Below are positions 11,175-20,117 of a DNA stretch of 64,000 nucleotides, piece by piece (the stretch's first letter is position 1; every line of letters begins with the position of its first letter). The translations under genes and the position numbers were made by a program. Origin of the DNA: Bog-366 sp963722555 (GTDB taxonomy: Bacteria > Acidobacteriota > Terriglobia > UBA7540); assembly GCA_963722555.1 (NCBI GenBank), contig CAVRNQ010000007.1:1364001-1428000 (forward strand), written 5' to 3'. The notes beneath the pieces were generated by a model. That model was not told the DNA's origin. It was given only the letters and a program-made list of their open reading frames with translations, and did no database searches.

Positions 11175-11953
11175 GCCAGCGCCCTTCTTTGAAGCCCCCG
11201 AAATATTATAAGGGATATGGAACCAGCGCGGGAGGAATTGACGCAGCGCCAGCTCAGCGAGCCTATTTGTCCGATTTCCAGCGCTCGAAGCTGCACCCCA
11301 CCTTGGAATTCCTCCCGGCGGCGGGAGTCGCAGATTGGCATCGGGAGAGCGACGGAAATTGTCACATTAGTGATTCTCGTCCCCGGGAAGACTCACGATA
11401 TCGCCGGAGGTCCCTAACTTATTGAATCGTAGGCAACGAATGTTCCCAAGAGACCTAAGGTCGTGACGAAACTGGCATGTGAATTGCTCTGTAAAGCTAG
11501 CGAAAGTGGAAGGCGGTTTCTTGTGGACAAGCCCAAGGGAAAACTATCCATCACGTTCGTGAATGTTTTCGTCGTAATGGCCATCTTGATGATCCTGTCG
11601 GCGTTGGTAGTGCCGATCTTCGTTCCGCCCGATAGCCGGGCTGCTTCCAGGGGATCTGCACCCCACGCCTCGTCCGCACACACCAAACGCTGACTTTGCT
11701 CCTTCAGGAATTCTGCAATCCTAAACTCTGTAGGGCAAGTGGCTGACGCCGATTCCTGCTCTCCCACAGCCTGCTAAACTCTATTCTCAGACGCCGGCGA
11801 TGCATGGCGCGATGCGTCAGCAGGCTGACTGGATCGCGCTCGCAGTCGCCACTACCCTCAGCCAACGTGAAAGGAGTAGAATGCGCTCTGGCTTTGAGGT
11901 GCGACCAGAAGGAAGCAAACGCCGGGCAGGGCACGGCACACGAGGACAAGACG
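11175..11953. other. Intergenic region with one doubtful small frame
   Basis: This 779-base gap separates divergently read trpG and the TIM-barrel gene. The only notable frame begins with GTG at 11463 and ends at 11693 (76 codons); it would encode a basic leader, one hydrophobic segment (FVVMAILMILSALVVPIF) and a Ser/Ala-rich tail. The hydrophobic stretch faintly resembles a prepilin N-terminus but lacks the Gly-Phe-Thr-Leu-x-Glu signature. No ribosome binding site is evident, so I do not call it a gene. Confidence 0.4.
11205..11210 (-). promoter_or_regulatory. -10 box upstream of trpG
   Basis: The minus strand reads TATAAT here, 31 bases before the trpG start. No good -35 hexamer lies 17 bases upstream, so only the -10 element is supported. 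Confidence 0.45.
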
Positions 11954-12925
11954 ATGCACAAATCCGGAAGAAGGGCTTTTCTGAAGACGGGGGTAATTTC
12001 CGCGGCGAGTTTGAGCACACTGGGGACTGCAGGCGGGGGCGTTCTCGCGAGCGCTGCGAAGGGCATCCCGCTGGATGCGACGGCCTCCGCGCCACCGTTC
12101 AAGTTGGGATTGGTCACTTACAACCTGGCGCATGATTGGGACATCAACACGATCATCAAGAACTGCGAGCAGACGGGATTTGAAGGGGTGGAGCTGCGCA
12201 CCACGCACAAGCACGGCGTGGAAGTTTCGCTCGACAAAGCGCGCCGGGCGGAAGTGAAGCAGCGCTTTGCCGATTCGCGCGTACGCCTGGTGAGCTTGGG
12301 CACCACCTGCGAGTACGAGTGGCCGGAGCCGGCCCTCGTCGAAAAGAATATTGAGGACACGCGGCGCTGGTGCGAATTGGCGCAGGACCTGGGCTGCCTG
12401 GGCGTGAAAGTGCGGCCCAACGGATTTCCGCGCGGCGTTCCGCAAGACAAGACCCTCGACCAGATCGGGCATGCCCTCACGCGGTGCGGCGACATTGCGC
12501 GCGACCACGGCGTGGAGATCTGGGTGGAAGTGCACGGCGAGGGCACGGAGCTTCCCTCGAACATTCACCGCATCCTATCGGTTGCGAATCATCCTGCCGT
12601 GGGGGCATGCTGGAATTCCAACGATAACGACGTGGTGGAGGGCTCTGTGAGGCTGTCGTTCGATCTGCTCAAACCCTGGATCCGGAGCTGCCACATCAAC
12701 GAGCTTTGGAGGACAGTCGCCCCCTGGGGCAACGGGGGAGTGAGGATTCAAAGCGCCACGCCGGGTTTTCCGGAATGGCAGAAGCCATATCCCTGGCGCG
12801 AGCTATTCGCCCTGTTCCGCGGCATGGGGTTCAACCGCTATACGTTTGCGGAGATTCCGGAAAGCTGCGAGCCCGTCCGCTTGATGCTCTACTATCGGGC
12901 TTTGTGGGAATACCACGCGGCATGA
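11954..12925 (+). CDS. Tat-exported sugar phosphate isomerase/epimerase-like TIM-barrel protein
   Basis: A 323-residue protein whose N-terminus has a twin-arginine signal (SGRRAFLKT, then a hydrophobic Ala/Ser/Gly-rich stretch). The mature part resembles the xylose-isomerase-like AP-endonuclease 2 superfamily: KLGLVTYNL at the barrel start, GFEGVELRTTHKHGVE, GCLGVKVRPNGFP, EIWVEVHGEGTE and GACWNSNDND carry the acidic and histidine residues expected of metal-binding strands. Substrate is unknown. The ATG at 11954 is chosen over an upstream one at 11804 because GAGGACAAG precedes it and the Tat motif falls at the N-terminus. A second Tat-exported sugar-type enzyme occurs at 17.8 kb. Confidence 0.75.
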   Translation: MHKSGRRAFLKTGVISAASLSTLGTAGGGVLASAAKGIPLDATASAPPFKLGLVTYNLAHDWDINTIIKNCEQTGFEGVELRTTHKHGVEVSLDKARRAEVKQRFADSRVRLVSLGTTCEYEWPEPALVEKNIEDTRRWCELAQDLGCLGVKVRPNGFPRGVPQDKTLDQIGHALTRCGDIARDHGVEIWVEVHGEGTELPSNIHRILSVANHPAVGACWNSNDNDVVEGSVRLSFDLLKPWIRSCHINELWRTVAPWGNGGVRIQSATPGFPEWQKPYPWRELFALFRGMGFNRYTFAEIPESCEPVRLMLYYRALWEYHAA

Positions 12926-12980
12926 TCGTCTCGACATCCATTGTTGTGCAGACAGGGCGGCGAGAGATGCGCGCGAACCC

Positions 12981-14255
12981 CTACGTGTAGCGCAGCCAGC
13001 GGAGCAATTCAGCCAGCGAGGGGCGCTTGCCATACATCAGGATGCCCACCCGATAAATCTTAGCAGAGAGCTGCACAACTCCCACTGTGGCTGCCACACA
13101 GAGGATCAGGGAGAGGGCGATTTGCCAGAACGGCGGGGTCTGCACCATGATGCGGAAAACCATCAGGATGGGAGCAAACAGCGGAAACAGAGTCAGGGCC
13201 ACGGCCAGAGGCGAGTTGGGATCCCGCAGAATGATGGGATAGAGAATAAAGCAGGTGACCAGCACAATAGTGATGGGAAGCTGTACCTGCTGCATGTCTT
13301 CCTCGCTTGAGACCATAGAGCCCACGGCCGCGTAAAGCGAAGCGTAGAGGAAATAACCCGCCAGGAAGAAGATAAGCGGATAGATCAGGAATGCGGCCGG
13401 CAGGTGGAAGCTCGGTGCGGATGACCCCGGCCGGAACGCCGCACCCACTGCGGCTCCGTAGCTCGAAACGAGGGCGGCCGTGAGCGCCCAGATCAGATAT
13501 TGCGTGAATCCCACCGCGGCCACGCCCAGGATTTTTCCGCTCAAGAGATGAAAGGGCTTGATCGAGGAGGCCAGGATCTCGACGATGCGGGTGGTTTTCT
13601 CTTCCAGCACCGAGCGCATCGTCATCACACCATAGACTAAGAGCGTGATGTAGAGGATCATGACGATGGATAACTGGACCAGAAGTCCCTGGCCTTTATC
13701 CTCGGTTTCTCCTGATTTGGTGACCCGGACGAGCGTGAGTTCCACGCCGCGCATGACCTCGCTCACGTTATCGATGTGAACCCCGCGGTCGCTAAGGCGC
13801 CGCGCCACGACCGCATTATCCACGGCGCGGCCGACGTCCCGGATAGTTTGATAATCCTCCGGGCTGCGGGTCTGGAACGTCGCAGCTTTGCCCTGCAGAA
13901 TATCTTCCGGCAGCAACAGAAAGCCATCGAGTTGGCCCTCGCGAATCTGCTGGTCGAGCTCCTCGCGGATCTTCGCTTCCGCGGCGGGGCGATCCCAGGA
14001 CCGCACCACCTCGTAGAGCGGGCGTCCATTCGGCAGCTTCTCCCCCAACCCCGCCGTGATTTGCTCGGTGAGGCCGCCGAGGTTATCCACGATGGAAATC
14101 TTCAACGTGTGGTCGGTTTTGCGCGTCATGAGAGTCACTGAGACGGCGAAGATCCCAATGCTGAAAAGCGGCAGTCCGACCGTGCTGAGGATGAATCCCT
14201 TGGTGCGGACTCGCGTCAGGTACTCACGCTTGATGACCAGCCAGATTTTACGCAT
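12981..14255 (-). CDS. ABC-2 type transporter permease (NatB-like)
   Basis: A 424-residue membrane protein with one N-terminal span (GFILSTVGLPLFSIGIFAVS), a large external domain of about 150 residues, and a cluster of C-terminal spans (LSIVMILYITLLVYGVMT; GVAAVGFTQYLIWALTAALV; LIFFLAGYFLYASLYAAV; ITIVLVTCFILYPIIL). The segment SVLEEKTTRIVEILASSIKP is typical of NatB/ABC-2 permeases for sodium or drug export. It overlaps the ATPase gene by 8 bases and is translated after it, which makes a two-gene operon. Substrate is not predictable. Confidence 0.88.
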   Translation of the reverse strand: MRKIWLVIKREYLTRVRTKGFILSTVGLPLFSIGIFAVSVTLMTRKTDHTLKISIVDNLGGLTEQITAGLGEKLPNGRPLYEVVRSWDRPAAEAKIREELDQQIREGQLDGFLLLPEDILQGKAATFQTRSPEDYQTIRDVGRAVDNAVVARRLSDRGVHIDNVSEVMRGVELTLVRVTKSGETEDKGQGLLVQLSIVMILYITLLVYGVMTMRSVLEEKTTRIVEILASSIKPFHLLSGKILGVAAVGFTQYLIWALTAALVSSYGAAVGAAFRPGSSAPSFHLPAAFLIYPLIFFLAGYFLYASLYAAVGSMVSSEEDMQQVQLPITIVLVTCFILYPIILRDPNSPLAVALTLFPLFAPILMVFRIMVQTPPFWQIALSLILCVAATVGVVQLSAKIYRVGILMYGKRPSLAELLRWLRYT

Positions 14256-15153
14256 GTTCCCCCGAGACCTTCTCGATGAAGATGTCGTGCAGCGGCGGCT
14301 CGGCCAGCTCGAAGCGCGTCAGGCGGACGCCGCGCTCGACGGCGGCCTTCAGGATTTCCTGAGGGTCTGCGCCGGGCCGCAGCTTGGCCTCCACCACGGC
14401 GCCGAAGTGGTTGACCTTTTCCACCAAGTCCGGCCGATTGAGGAAATCGCCGTCGCCGGCATACTCGATACGAAGCGTGTTCTTGCCGTACGACTGCTTG
14501 ATGGCGCGCAGGTCGCCGGCCAGGATGCTGCGCCCGCGATGCATGAGGCAAATCGCGTCGCACATCATCTCGACTTGCTCCATGCGGTGCGTGGAAAGGA
14601 TGATGGTGGAACCCTGCGCGCGCAGTTCCAGCATGATGTCTTTGATCAGGGTGGCGTTGACGGGGTCGAGGCCGGTGAAGGGTTCGTCGAGAATCAGCAG
14701 TGCAGGCCGGTGAATGACCGCCGCGATGAACTGCGCTTTCTGCTGCATCCCCTTGGAAAGATCGTTAACCTTTTTCTCCGCCCACGCCGCGAGGTCCAAA
14801 CGCTCGAGCCAGGCGCGTACTCGCGTCGTTGCTTCCGCCTTGCTCAACCCCTTCAGTGCGGCGAGAAAGACCAGCACCTCGCGCACTTTCATGCGCGCGT
14901 ATAATCCCCGCTCCTCGGGGAGGTATCCGACCAGGTCCTGCGTGCGGGCGCTCGCGGGTTGCCCGAGCACCTGGATGGTTCCCGAGTCGGGCGCCAGGAT
15001 GTGCATGATCATCCGCAGCGTGGTGGTTTTCCCCGCGCCGTTGGGGCCCAGCAGTCCAAAGACTGCCCCCTGGCTGACCCGCAGGCTGAGGTTGTCAACG
15101 GCGACGACGGAGTCGAAACGTTTGCTGACATTCTCAAGGAGGATAGCTTCCAT
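14248..15153 (-). CDS. ABC transporter ATP-binding protein (NatA-like)
   Basis: A 301-residue ATPase with Walker A GLLGPNGAGKTT, signature LSKGMQQKAQ, Walker B LLILDEPFTGLDP and the switch-histidine segment IILSTHRMEQVE. After the ATPase core it carries the roughly 80-residue C-terminal extension common in NatA-type exporters. The start at 15153 (MEAILLENVSKRF) matches the family; a GTG-like extension upstream would add 13 unaligned residues. It forms an export complex with the overlapping downstream permease gene. Confidence 0.9.
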   Translation of the reverse strand: MEAILLENVSKRFDSVVAVDNLSLRVSQGAVFGLLGPNGAGKTTTLRMIMHILAPDSGTIQVLGQPASARTQDLVGYLPEERGLYARMKVREVLVFLAALKGLSKAEATTRVRAWLERLDLAAWAEKKVNDLSKGMQQKAQFIAAVIHRPALLILDEPFTGLDPVNATLIKDIMLELRAQGSTIILSTHRMEQVEMMCDAICLMHRGRSILAGDLRAIKQSYGKNTLRIEYAGDGDFLNRPDLVEKVNHFGAVVEAKLRPGADPQEILKAAVERGVRLTRFELAEPPLHDIFIEKVSGEHA

Positions 15154-15273
15154 CAGAGATTCTTTCCGCTGCGCTGAGCGTGTGCCCGGCACTGAACAAA
15201 ACCAAGTGGTACTTGTAGCATCAAATTAGTGAAGCACGCAATTGGCAGTCGCCCACTGCTGGTGCGCTGTTTT

Positions 15274-15416
15274 ACAGGCAGCGGGAAAACGCTCCGATGC
15301 TGTCATCCTGAGCGAAGCGTAGGACCCCTGCATTTTAATTTTCAAGCAAATACAGAGGTCCTTCGTCGGCTTCGCCTCCTTAGGATGACAGTGTGAAGCG
15401 TTTTTCCGCAGCCTGT
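15274..15416. repeat. Inverted dispersed repeat, complete copy (family B)
   Basis: A 143-bp element whose ends read ACAGGCAGCGGGAAAACGCT and, inverted, ACAGGCTGCGGAAAAACGCT. Inside each end is an inverted TGTCATCCTGAGCG-type segment. The same ends recur at 22682, 31580-31632, 35245-35426 and 60700-60848. It fills most of the 409-base gap between the ABC ATPase and trxB. Terminal inverted repeats suggest a non-autonomous mobile element; no transposase for it is present here. Confidence 0.7.
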
Positions 15417-15562
15417 CCAGCCGCTGGCAAGCGTATTTTCTCACAGGTTCCAGGGGAGAGTTTTGGGGATTTGGGTGCCGGCAAGAAGTGGCTGTACGCA
15501 GCCACGGGCATCGGGTAAGATAGGCGTCCCTTTCAGAAACACGACTGGAGACACAACCCAAC

Positions 15563-16483
15563 ATGCGCAATGTGGTGATCATCGGCTCGGGGTGCGCAGG
15601 CTTGACGGCGGCGCTTTACACGGCTCGCGCCAATTTGCGCCCACTGGTGATCCGCGGTGTGGAAGCTGGCGGGCAGTTGACCTTGACAACGCTGGTGGAG
15701 AACTATCCGGGATTTCCCAAGGGGGTGCAGGGCCCGGAACTGATCGAGCTGATGCACACGCAGGCCAGTGAGTTCGGAACTGAGTTCAGGGAAGGCAATG
15801 TGGGGCGCGTGGACCTTTCCCAGCGGCCCTTCGTGCTCGAGGTGGAAAAAGAGCGGATTGAAACCCGCACGCTCATCATCGCCTCCGGGGCTTCGGCCAA
15901 GCTTCTGGGGCTGGAATCCGAGCGCCAACTGCTCGGGCACGGGGTTTCCACCTGCGCCACCTGCGATGGGTACTTCTTCCGGGGGAAAGAAGTCATGGTG
16001 GTCGGCGGGGGCGACACCGCGGCGGAAGACGCTTTGTTCCTGACCCGTTACGCTACACAGGTCAACATCGTCCACCGCCGCGAGCAGTTGCGCGCCTCCA
16101 AGATCATGCAGGACCGGCTGCTCCGAAACGAGAAAATCAAATTCATCTGGAATTCCGTCGTGGAGGAAATCCTGGACGCGGAAAAACGAGAAGTTACGGG
16201 AGTCAAGCTCAAGGACCTCAAGACCCAGAAAGAAACGTTCAAGCCCGTGGACGGAGTCTTCATTGGGATCGGCCACGATCCCAACACCAGTCTGTTCCGT
16301 GGTCAGCTTGAGATGGACGATCTGGGCTACCTCCTCACGCGCGAGGGAGCGAAGACCAACGTCCCCGGTGTCTTTGCGGCCGGTGACGTTAAGGACCGCG
16401 TTTATCGGCAAGCTGTCACGGCGGCGGGATCGGGTTGCATGGCCGCAATCGACGCCGAGAAGTTTCTGGAAGCCGAACCCTGA
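15563..16483 (+). CDS. trxB: Thioredoxin-disulfide reductase family protein
   Basis: A 306-residue flavoprotein. FAD-binding GSGCAGLTAALYTARA is at residues 8-23, the redox-active CATC at 131-134, and the NADPH-binding VGGGDTAAEDALFL at 147-160; the C-terminal FAD motif GVFAAGDVKDRVYRQ is also present. It reduces thioredoxin with NADPH in the cytoplasm. No thioredoxin gene is adjacent; the nearest thioredoxin-fold protein is the membrane-anchored TlpA-like one at 36.4 kb. A TAAGAT -10-like hexamer lies about 45 bases upstream. Confidence 0.94.
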   Translation: MRNVVIIGSGCAGLTAALYTARANLRPLVIRGVEAGGQLTLTTLVENYPGFPKGVQGPELIELMHTQASEFGTEFREGNVGRVDLSQRPFVLEVEKERIETRTLIIASGASAKLLGLESERQLLGHGVSTCATCDGYFFRGKEVMVVGGGDTAAEDALFLTRYATQVNIVHRREQLRASKIMQDRLLRNEKIKFIWNSVVEEILDAEKREVTGVKLKDLKTQKETFKPVDGVFIGIGHDPNTSLFRGQLEMDDLGYLLTREGAKTNVPGVFAAGDVKDRVYRQAVTAAGSGCMAAIDAEKFLEAEP

Positions 16484-16499
16484 GTGGAAGGTCCAGGTC

Positions 16500-16645
16500 C
16501 TGGGGGCAGGTGGCCCACCCTCTTCCCTGGGAGAGGGCTAGAAATTAAAATCCCAGCCCTCTCCCCTGGGGAGAGGGTTAGACATCAAGACGGTGCCAGG
16601 CTTTCTGCGCTCGCGTTAGTACCCTGTTGAATCGACTTAGTATTA
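16500..16645. repeat. Two dispersed repeats upstream of proline dehydrogenase
   Basis: The gap holds paired copies of a GGGAGAGGG-centred segment (family C core) followed at 16595-16645 by TTTCTGCGCTCGCGTTAGTA and TTGAATCGACTTAGTAT. The latter recurs nearly unchanged at 22958-23006 and in part near 19725. They are non-coding. Confidence 0.6.
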
Positions 16646-16655
16646 GACCCTGGTT

Positions 16656-17567
16656 ATGCTGCGTTCCTTGCTGCTCTACCTTTCCGAGCGTGATAGTCCC
16701 AAGAAACTCCTCACCCGATACGCCCTAGGGCGGCGGCTGGCTTCTCGATTCATTGCCGGTGAAGAACTCGAAGATGCTCTGGGCGCCATTCGCCGGCTCA
16801 ACGCCGAGGGTTTCACGGTGACGCTCGATTGCCTGGGGGAAAGTGTTCACGAGGCGGCGCAAGCCGCAGCCGCCTGCCAGACCTATCTCGAACTTCTGGA
16901 TCGCCTCGCGGCCGAGGGGCTGAACTCACACGTCTCCGTCAAGCTCACGCAATTGGGCCTGGCGATTGACGAAGCGCTGGCGCGGCGGCACCTGACCCTG
17001 TTGGCGGAACGGGCGGCGCGGCACCGGAACTTTGTGCGTGTCGACATGGAGGGCTCGGCATTCACGGAGGCTAGCTTGCGGGTGTTTCGCGCCGTGGATG
17101 CGCCACGCGACGTGATGGGAATCGCCCTCCAGTCTTACCTCCACCGCACGGAGGCCGACCTCGAGGAACTTCTCAAGTATGGCGCGCGCATCCGCCTGGT
17201 GAAAGGAGCTTACCAGGAACCCCCGGATATTTCCTTTCCCCGCAAACGGGATGTGGACCGGAACTTCCAGAATCTGACGGAGAAGCTTCTGGCCAGCGGG
17301 GTTTATCACGCCATTGCCACACACGATGAGCGAATCATCGCCGCCACGGAGCGCTTCGCTCGCGAGCAGGGCATCCCTCCGGACAGATTCGAGTTCCAGT
17401 TGCTCTATGGCATTCGCCGGCAACTACAGTGCGAACTCCTGAAACAGGGCTGGCGAGTGCGCGTCTATGTTCCCTACGGGCGCGAGTGGTATCCCTACTT
17501 CATGCGCCGGCTCGCCGAGCGGCCCGCCAACCTGTTCTTCCTGATGCGCAATCTCGTCCGGGCTTGA
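16656..17567 (+). CDS. Proline dehydrogenase
   Basis: A 303-residue monofunctional proline dehydrogenase, the FAD-dependent first step of proline catabolism. Typical segments are GFTVTLDCLGESV, NSHVSVKLTQLGLAID, FVRVDMEGSAF, RIRLVKGAYQEP, and FEFQLLYGIRRQLQ, which line the beta-alpha barrel and bind FAD and proline. It lacks the aldehyde dehydrogenase domain of PutA; no P5C dehydrogenase gene lies nearby, so the second step must be encoded elsewhere. The start at 16656 has no strong ribosome binding site, so the true start could be slightly different. Confidence 0.92.
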   Translation: MLRSLLLYLSERDSPKKLLTRYALGRRLASRFIAGEELEDALGAIRRLNAEGFTVTLDCLGESVHEAAQAAAACQTYLELLDRLAAEGLNSHVSVKLTQLGLAIDEALARRHLTLLAERAARHRNFVRVDMEGSAFTEASLRVFRAVDAPRDVMGIALQSYLHRTEADLEELLKYGARIRLVKGAYQEPPDISFPRKRDVDRNFQNLTEKLLASGVYHAIATHDERIIAATERFAREQGIPPDRFEFQLLYGIRRQLQCELLKQGWRVRVYVPYGREWYPYFMRRLAERPANLFFLMRNLVRA

Positions 17568-17818
17568 CAGCCACGTCCGAGTTTTCGCGAAAGGGTTCTT
17601 CCTTTCCAGATGCCAGGAGAAGCGCACTTCCTTGACAGTCCGGTTGCAACATCCGAGTGCTTTCGGGTGTCTCCAGAGGTATGCTAGGCGTCGAAAATGC
17701 GCCAGGGCAGGACGAGAGCCGAGGGAAGGGGTCGGCCCGGGGACTATGTTCTGGGGACAGTACGCGAACTGGCTAGGCAGGTGGGTGAGCACGACTCCAT
17801 AGGAAGGGGGTATTGGCG

Positions 17819-19177
17819 ATGCATGACAAGCTCGATCGGCGGGAGTTTCTGAAGATCAGCTCGGCAACGACGCTGGGTATGGGCACACTGACGACCGCCT
17901 TTAACTTCGGCATGGCGGAGGAGGTAAAGCCCGTGCGGCTCGGTGTGATCGGAGTCGGCGGCCGCGGCACCAGTCACGTGGAATTGCTGCTGGCGATGGG
18001 CGGCGTGGAGATCCCCGCTATCTGCGACATCAACCAGGAGCACCTGAACCACGCCCAGTCGTTGGTGGAGAAGGCCGGGCAGAAGCGGCCCGAAGGCTAC
18101 GGGCGCGACGTAGAAGACTACCAGCGCCTGGTTTATCGCGATGATCTGGACGCAGTGCTGATCTCGACCTACTGGGAGTGGCACACGCCCATGGCCGTGT
18201 GCGCGATGAAATCCGGCAAGTACGCGGCCGTGGAGGTGCCTGCGGGTCTCACCACGCAGGATTGCTGGGACCTGGTCAACACCCACGAGGAAACGGGCGT
18301 GCCCTGCATGATGCTCGAGAACTGGAGCTTCCGGCGCGATAATCTGGCGGTGCTGAAGATGATCCGCGCGGGGCTTTTCGGAGAGGTCGTACACTGCCAC
18401 TGCGCGCACTCGCACAATTGCATCGACCACTGGTTCTTCGACCCCGAGGGCAACATGCGCTGGGGCGGGGAGTATCTGGTAAAGCACAACGCCAGCCAGT
18501 ACACGACGCATGCGCTGGGACCGGTGTTCGGTTGGATGGATATCGGTTGCGGCGACTACTTTGACAAAGTGGTTTCCTTCGCCAACCGGTCGCTGGGGAT
18601 CAACCACTACTTCACGACCAAGTTCGGCGCCAACCACCCGAACGCCAAGCGGAAGTACGCGCAGGGCGACATTGTCACCACCCTGGTGAAGACGAAGAAG
18701 GGTAATACCGTCGTCATTAACTACGACATGCAGTTGCCTCGCCCCTACGATAATCGCTGGGAGATCCAGGGAACGGAGGGCATTTACAACGAACAGCGCA
18801 ATTCCGTCTATCTTTCCGGCCGCAGCCCCAAATACGAGGAATGGGAATCGTTCGATCCCTACCAGGAGAAGTATGAACACACCTGGTGGAAGCCCGTGCA
18901 GCAGAAGGCCAGCACGAAGCGCGGCTCGAAGAACGAGATCGGCGACCAAATCACGCTGGGCCACGGCGGCGCCGATTACCAGGAACTCAACCAGTTCCTG
19001 AAGGCGGTGCGAAACAAGGCGCAAACCCCCGTAGACGTGTACGACTCAGTGATTATGAGCGTGATCAATCCACTTTCTGAGAAGTCCATCGCCGAGGGTG
19101 GCGCGACCGTAGATTGCCCGGACTTCACGCGCGGCAAGTGGCAGACCAAGAAGCCGGCCTTCGCGCTCGAGACCTAG
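17819..19177 (+). CDS. Tat-exported Gfo/Idh/MocA family oxidoreductase
   Basis: A 452-residue NAD(P)-dependent oxidoreductase with a twin-arginine signal (DRREFLKISS at residues 6-15) and Rossmann motif LGVIGVGGRGTSH. The EVPAG segment corresponds to the family's EKP motif, with the usual lysine missing (AAVEVPAGLTT). The C-terminal half has the GFO/IDH substrate domain. Substrate is probably a sugar or glycoside, as for other exported members, but this is inferred. ATG 17819 is chosen over the TTG two codons earlier because GGAAGGGG precedes it at good spacing. Its last 4 bases overlap the convergent ferredoxin gene. Confidence 0.85.
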   Translation: MHDKLDRREFLKISSATTLGMGTLTTAFNFGMAEEVKPVRLGVIGVGGRGTSHVELLLAMGGVEIPAICDINQEHLNHAQSLVEKAGQKRPEGYGRDVEDYQRLVYRDDLDAVLISTYWEWHTPMAVCAMKSGKYAAVEVPAGLTTQDCWDLVNTHEETGVPCMMLENWSFRRDNLAVLKMIRAGLFGEVVHCHCAHSHNCIDHWFFDPEGNMRWGGEYLVKHNASQYTTHALGPVFGWMDIGCGDYFDKVVSFANRSLGINHYFTTKFGANHPNAKRKYAQGDIVTTLVKTKKGNTVVINYDMQLPRPYDNRWEIQGTEGIYNEQRNSVYLSGRSPKYEEWESFDPYQEKYEHTWWKPVQQKASTKRGSKNEIGDQITLGHGGADYQELNQFLKAVRNKAQTPVDVYDSVIMSVINPLSEKSIAEGGATVDCPDFTRGKWQTKKPAFALET

Positions 19178-19563
19178 GGAGAACGCGCGAGGCTGCCAGG
19201 AAGATGCCACCTCCATCGTGCGATGCGCTTCCTCTGAGTGTCCTGGCACAATTGCCTTACCCATCTAGGGACGGGACGCAAGGCCGGGGCCTTCCGGTCT
19301 GCGTTGCGCACTCTCTCGAGTGTGGCGTGGAATTCGTCTGGAGTGGGCAGTGAAATGGCCCCGGTGTCGCAACCCTCCAGGCAGATTTCGCAGCCGGGGA
19401 GGCAGCGCAAAGGGTGGACCACGAAAGGCCGGCCGGTTTTCGAATCCCATTCAAAGACGTCGTGCGGGCAGAAGTTGAGGCACTTGAGATCCTTAATGCA
19501 GGCTTCGTAATTAATGGTGGGAAACCAGGGAAATTTCTCGCGGAGATAGCGGAGCACCTCCAT
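19174..19563 (-). CDS. Ferredoxin-like 4Fe-4S protein
   Basis: A 129-residue protein with seven cysteines at residues 22, 28, 32, 54, 58, 61 and 65 (ACIKDLKCLNFCPHDVF and CLPGCEICLEGCDTGAI), the arrangement of a 4Fe-4S ferredoxin fold with a slightly irregular first motif. The last 50 residues are basic and poorly conserved in appearance. Start ATG 19563 has AAGGA seven bases upstream. It may act as electron carrier; the only obvious user in the window is KorAB 4 kb away, which lacks its own ferredoxin subunit. That link is conjecture. Confidence 0.75.
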   Translation of the reverse strand: MEVLRYLREKFPWFPTINYEACIKDLKCLNFCPHDVFEWDSKTGRPFVVHPLRCLPGCEICLEGCDTGAISLPTPDEFHATLERVRNADRKAPALRPVPRWVRQLCQDTQRKRIARWRWHLPGSLARSP

Positions 19564-20117
19564 CACTCGTTCCTTTTTCAGTCGCAAGAATAACCGGACC
19601 GGTTATTCCCCAGAGCCTTGAACAGTCCGGCAAGGTCCTTCACGCACATTTCCACAAAGGCATCCAAGCACCTGAGTTGCCACGAGCAGGGGTTCGGCGG
19701 CCATCCGCCAAGCTGGACTTAAGCCACTTAGTATCAAATGTTTGGGCGAATTACATGCAGCGGGGCAGCCCCCCGTTCGGCGCCGCAGAGTCTTTTGCCC
19801 CAGCGCCAGGGGCACAAGGAGTCGATCTTCCTCCTCGCAGCCCTGTTCGGAGACGTTCAGTTTCTGGCGCTGCACGCCCCGGCGCCAGAAAGGGCACTGG
19901 ATGTGAGGCACCCGCTAGAGAAGCCTTATCTCCGACAGCCACCTAGTCGCGCGTCTCAGCGATCACACCGGAATCGGAATGCGCAAGTTTGTGGGATCAG
20001 TAGACAGCCACGCTGATGGGCGCAACCTGATTTCTGAAACAGACAGGCTTCTTGCCAAGACGGAAGTCCTGAAGTATGCTGCGCGGGTTTGAAATTATGT
20101 CGATCCAGAGGAGCCCC
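19564..20117. other. Intergenic region, one doubtful frame
   Basis: A 554-base gap. A minus-strand frame (GTG at 19911 to 19603) opens with PHIQCPFWRRGVQRQKLNV and has spaced cysteines (CPFW, QGC, GGCPAAC) with GC-rich third positions, so a gene remnant is possible, but there is no family match I recognise and the second half looks non-coding. A copy of the ACTTAGTATCA repeat lies near 19725. Confidence 0.35.

Noticed and set aside
11463..11693. A 76-codon frame with a hydrophobic segment as a prepilin
   Set aside because: Lacks the prepilin peptidase site and a ribosome binding site; resemblance is only a hydrophobic stretch.
17744..19024. A 426-codon frame opposite the Gfo/Idh/MocA gene
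   Set aside because: Shadow frame; composition is rich in His, Val and Arg as is typical for antisense reading of GC-rich genes.
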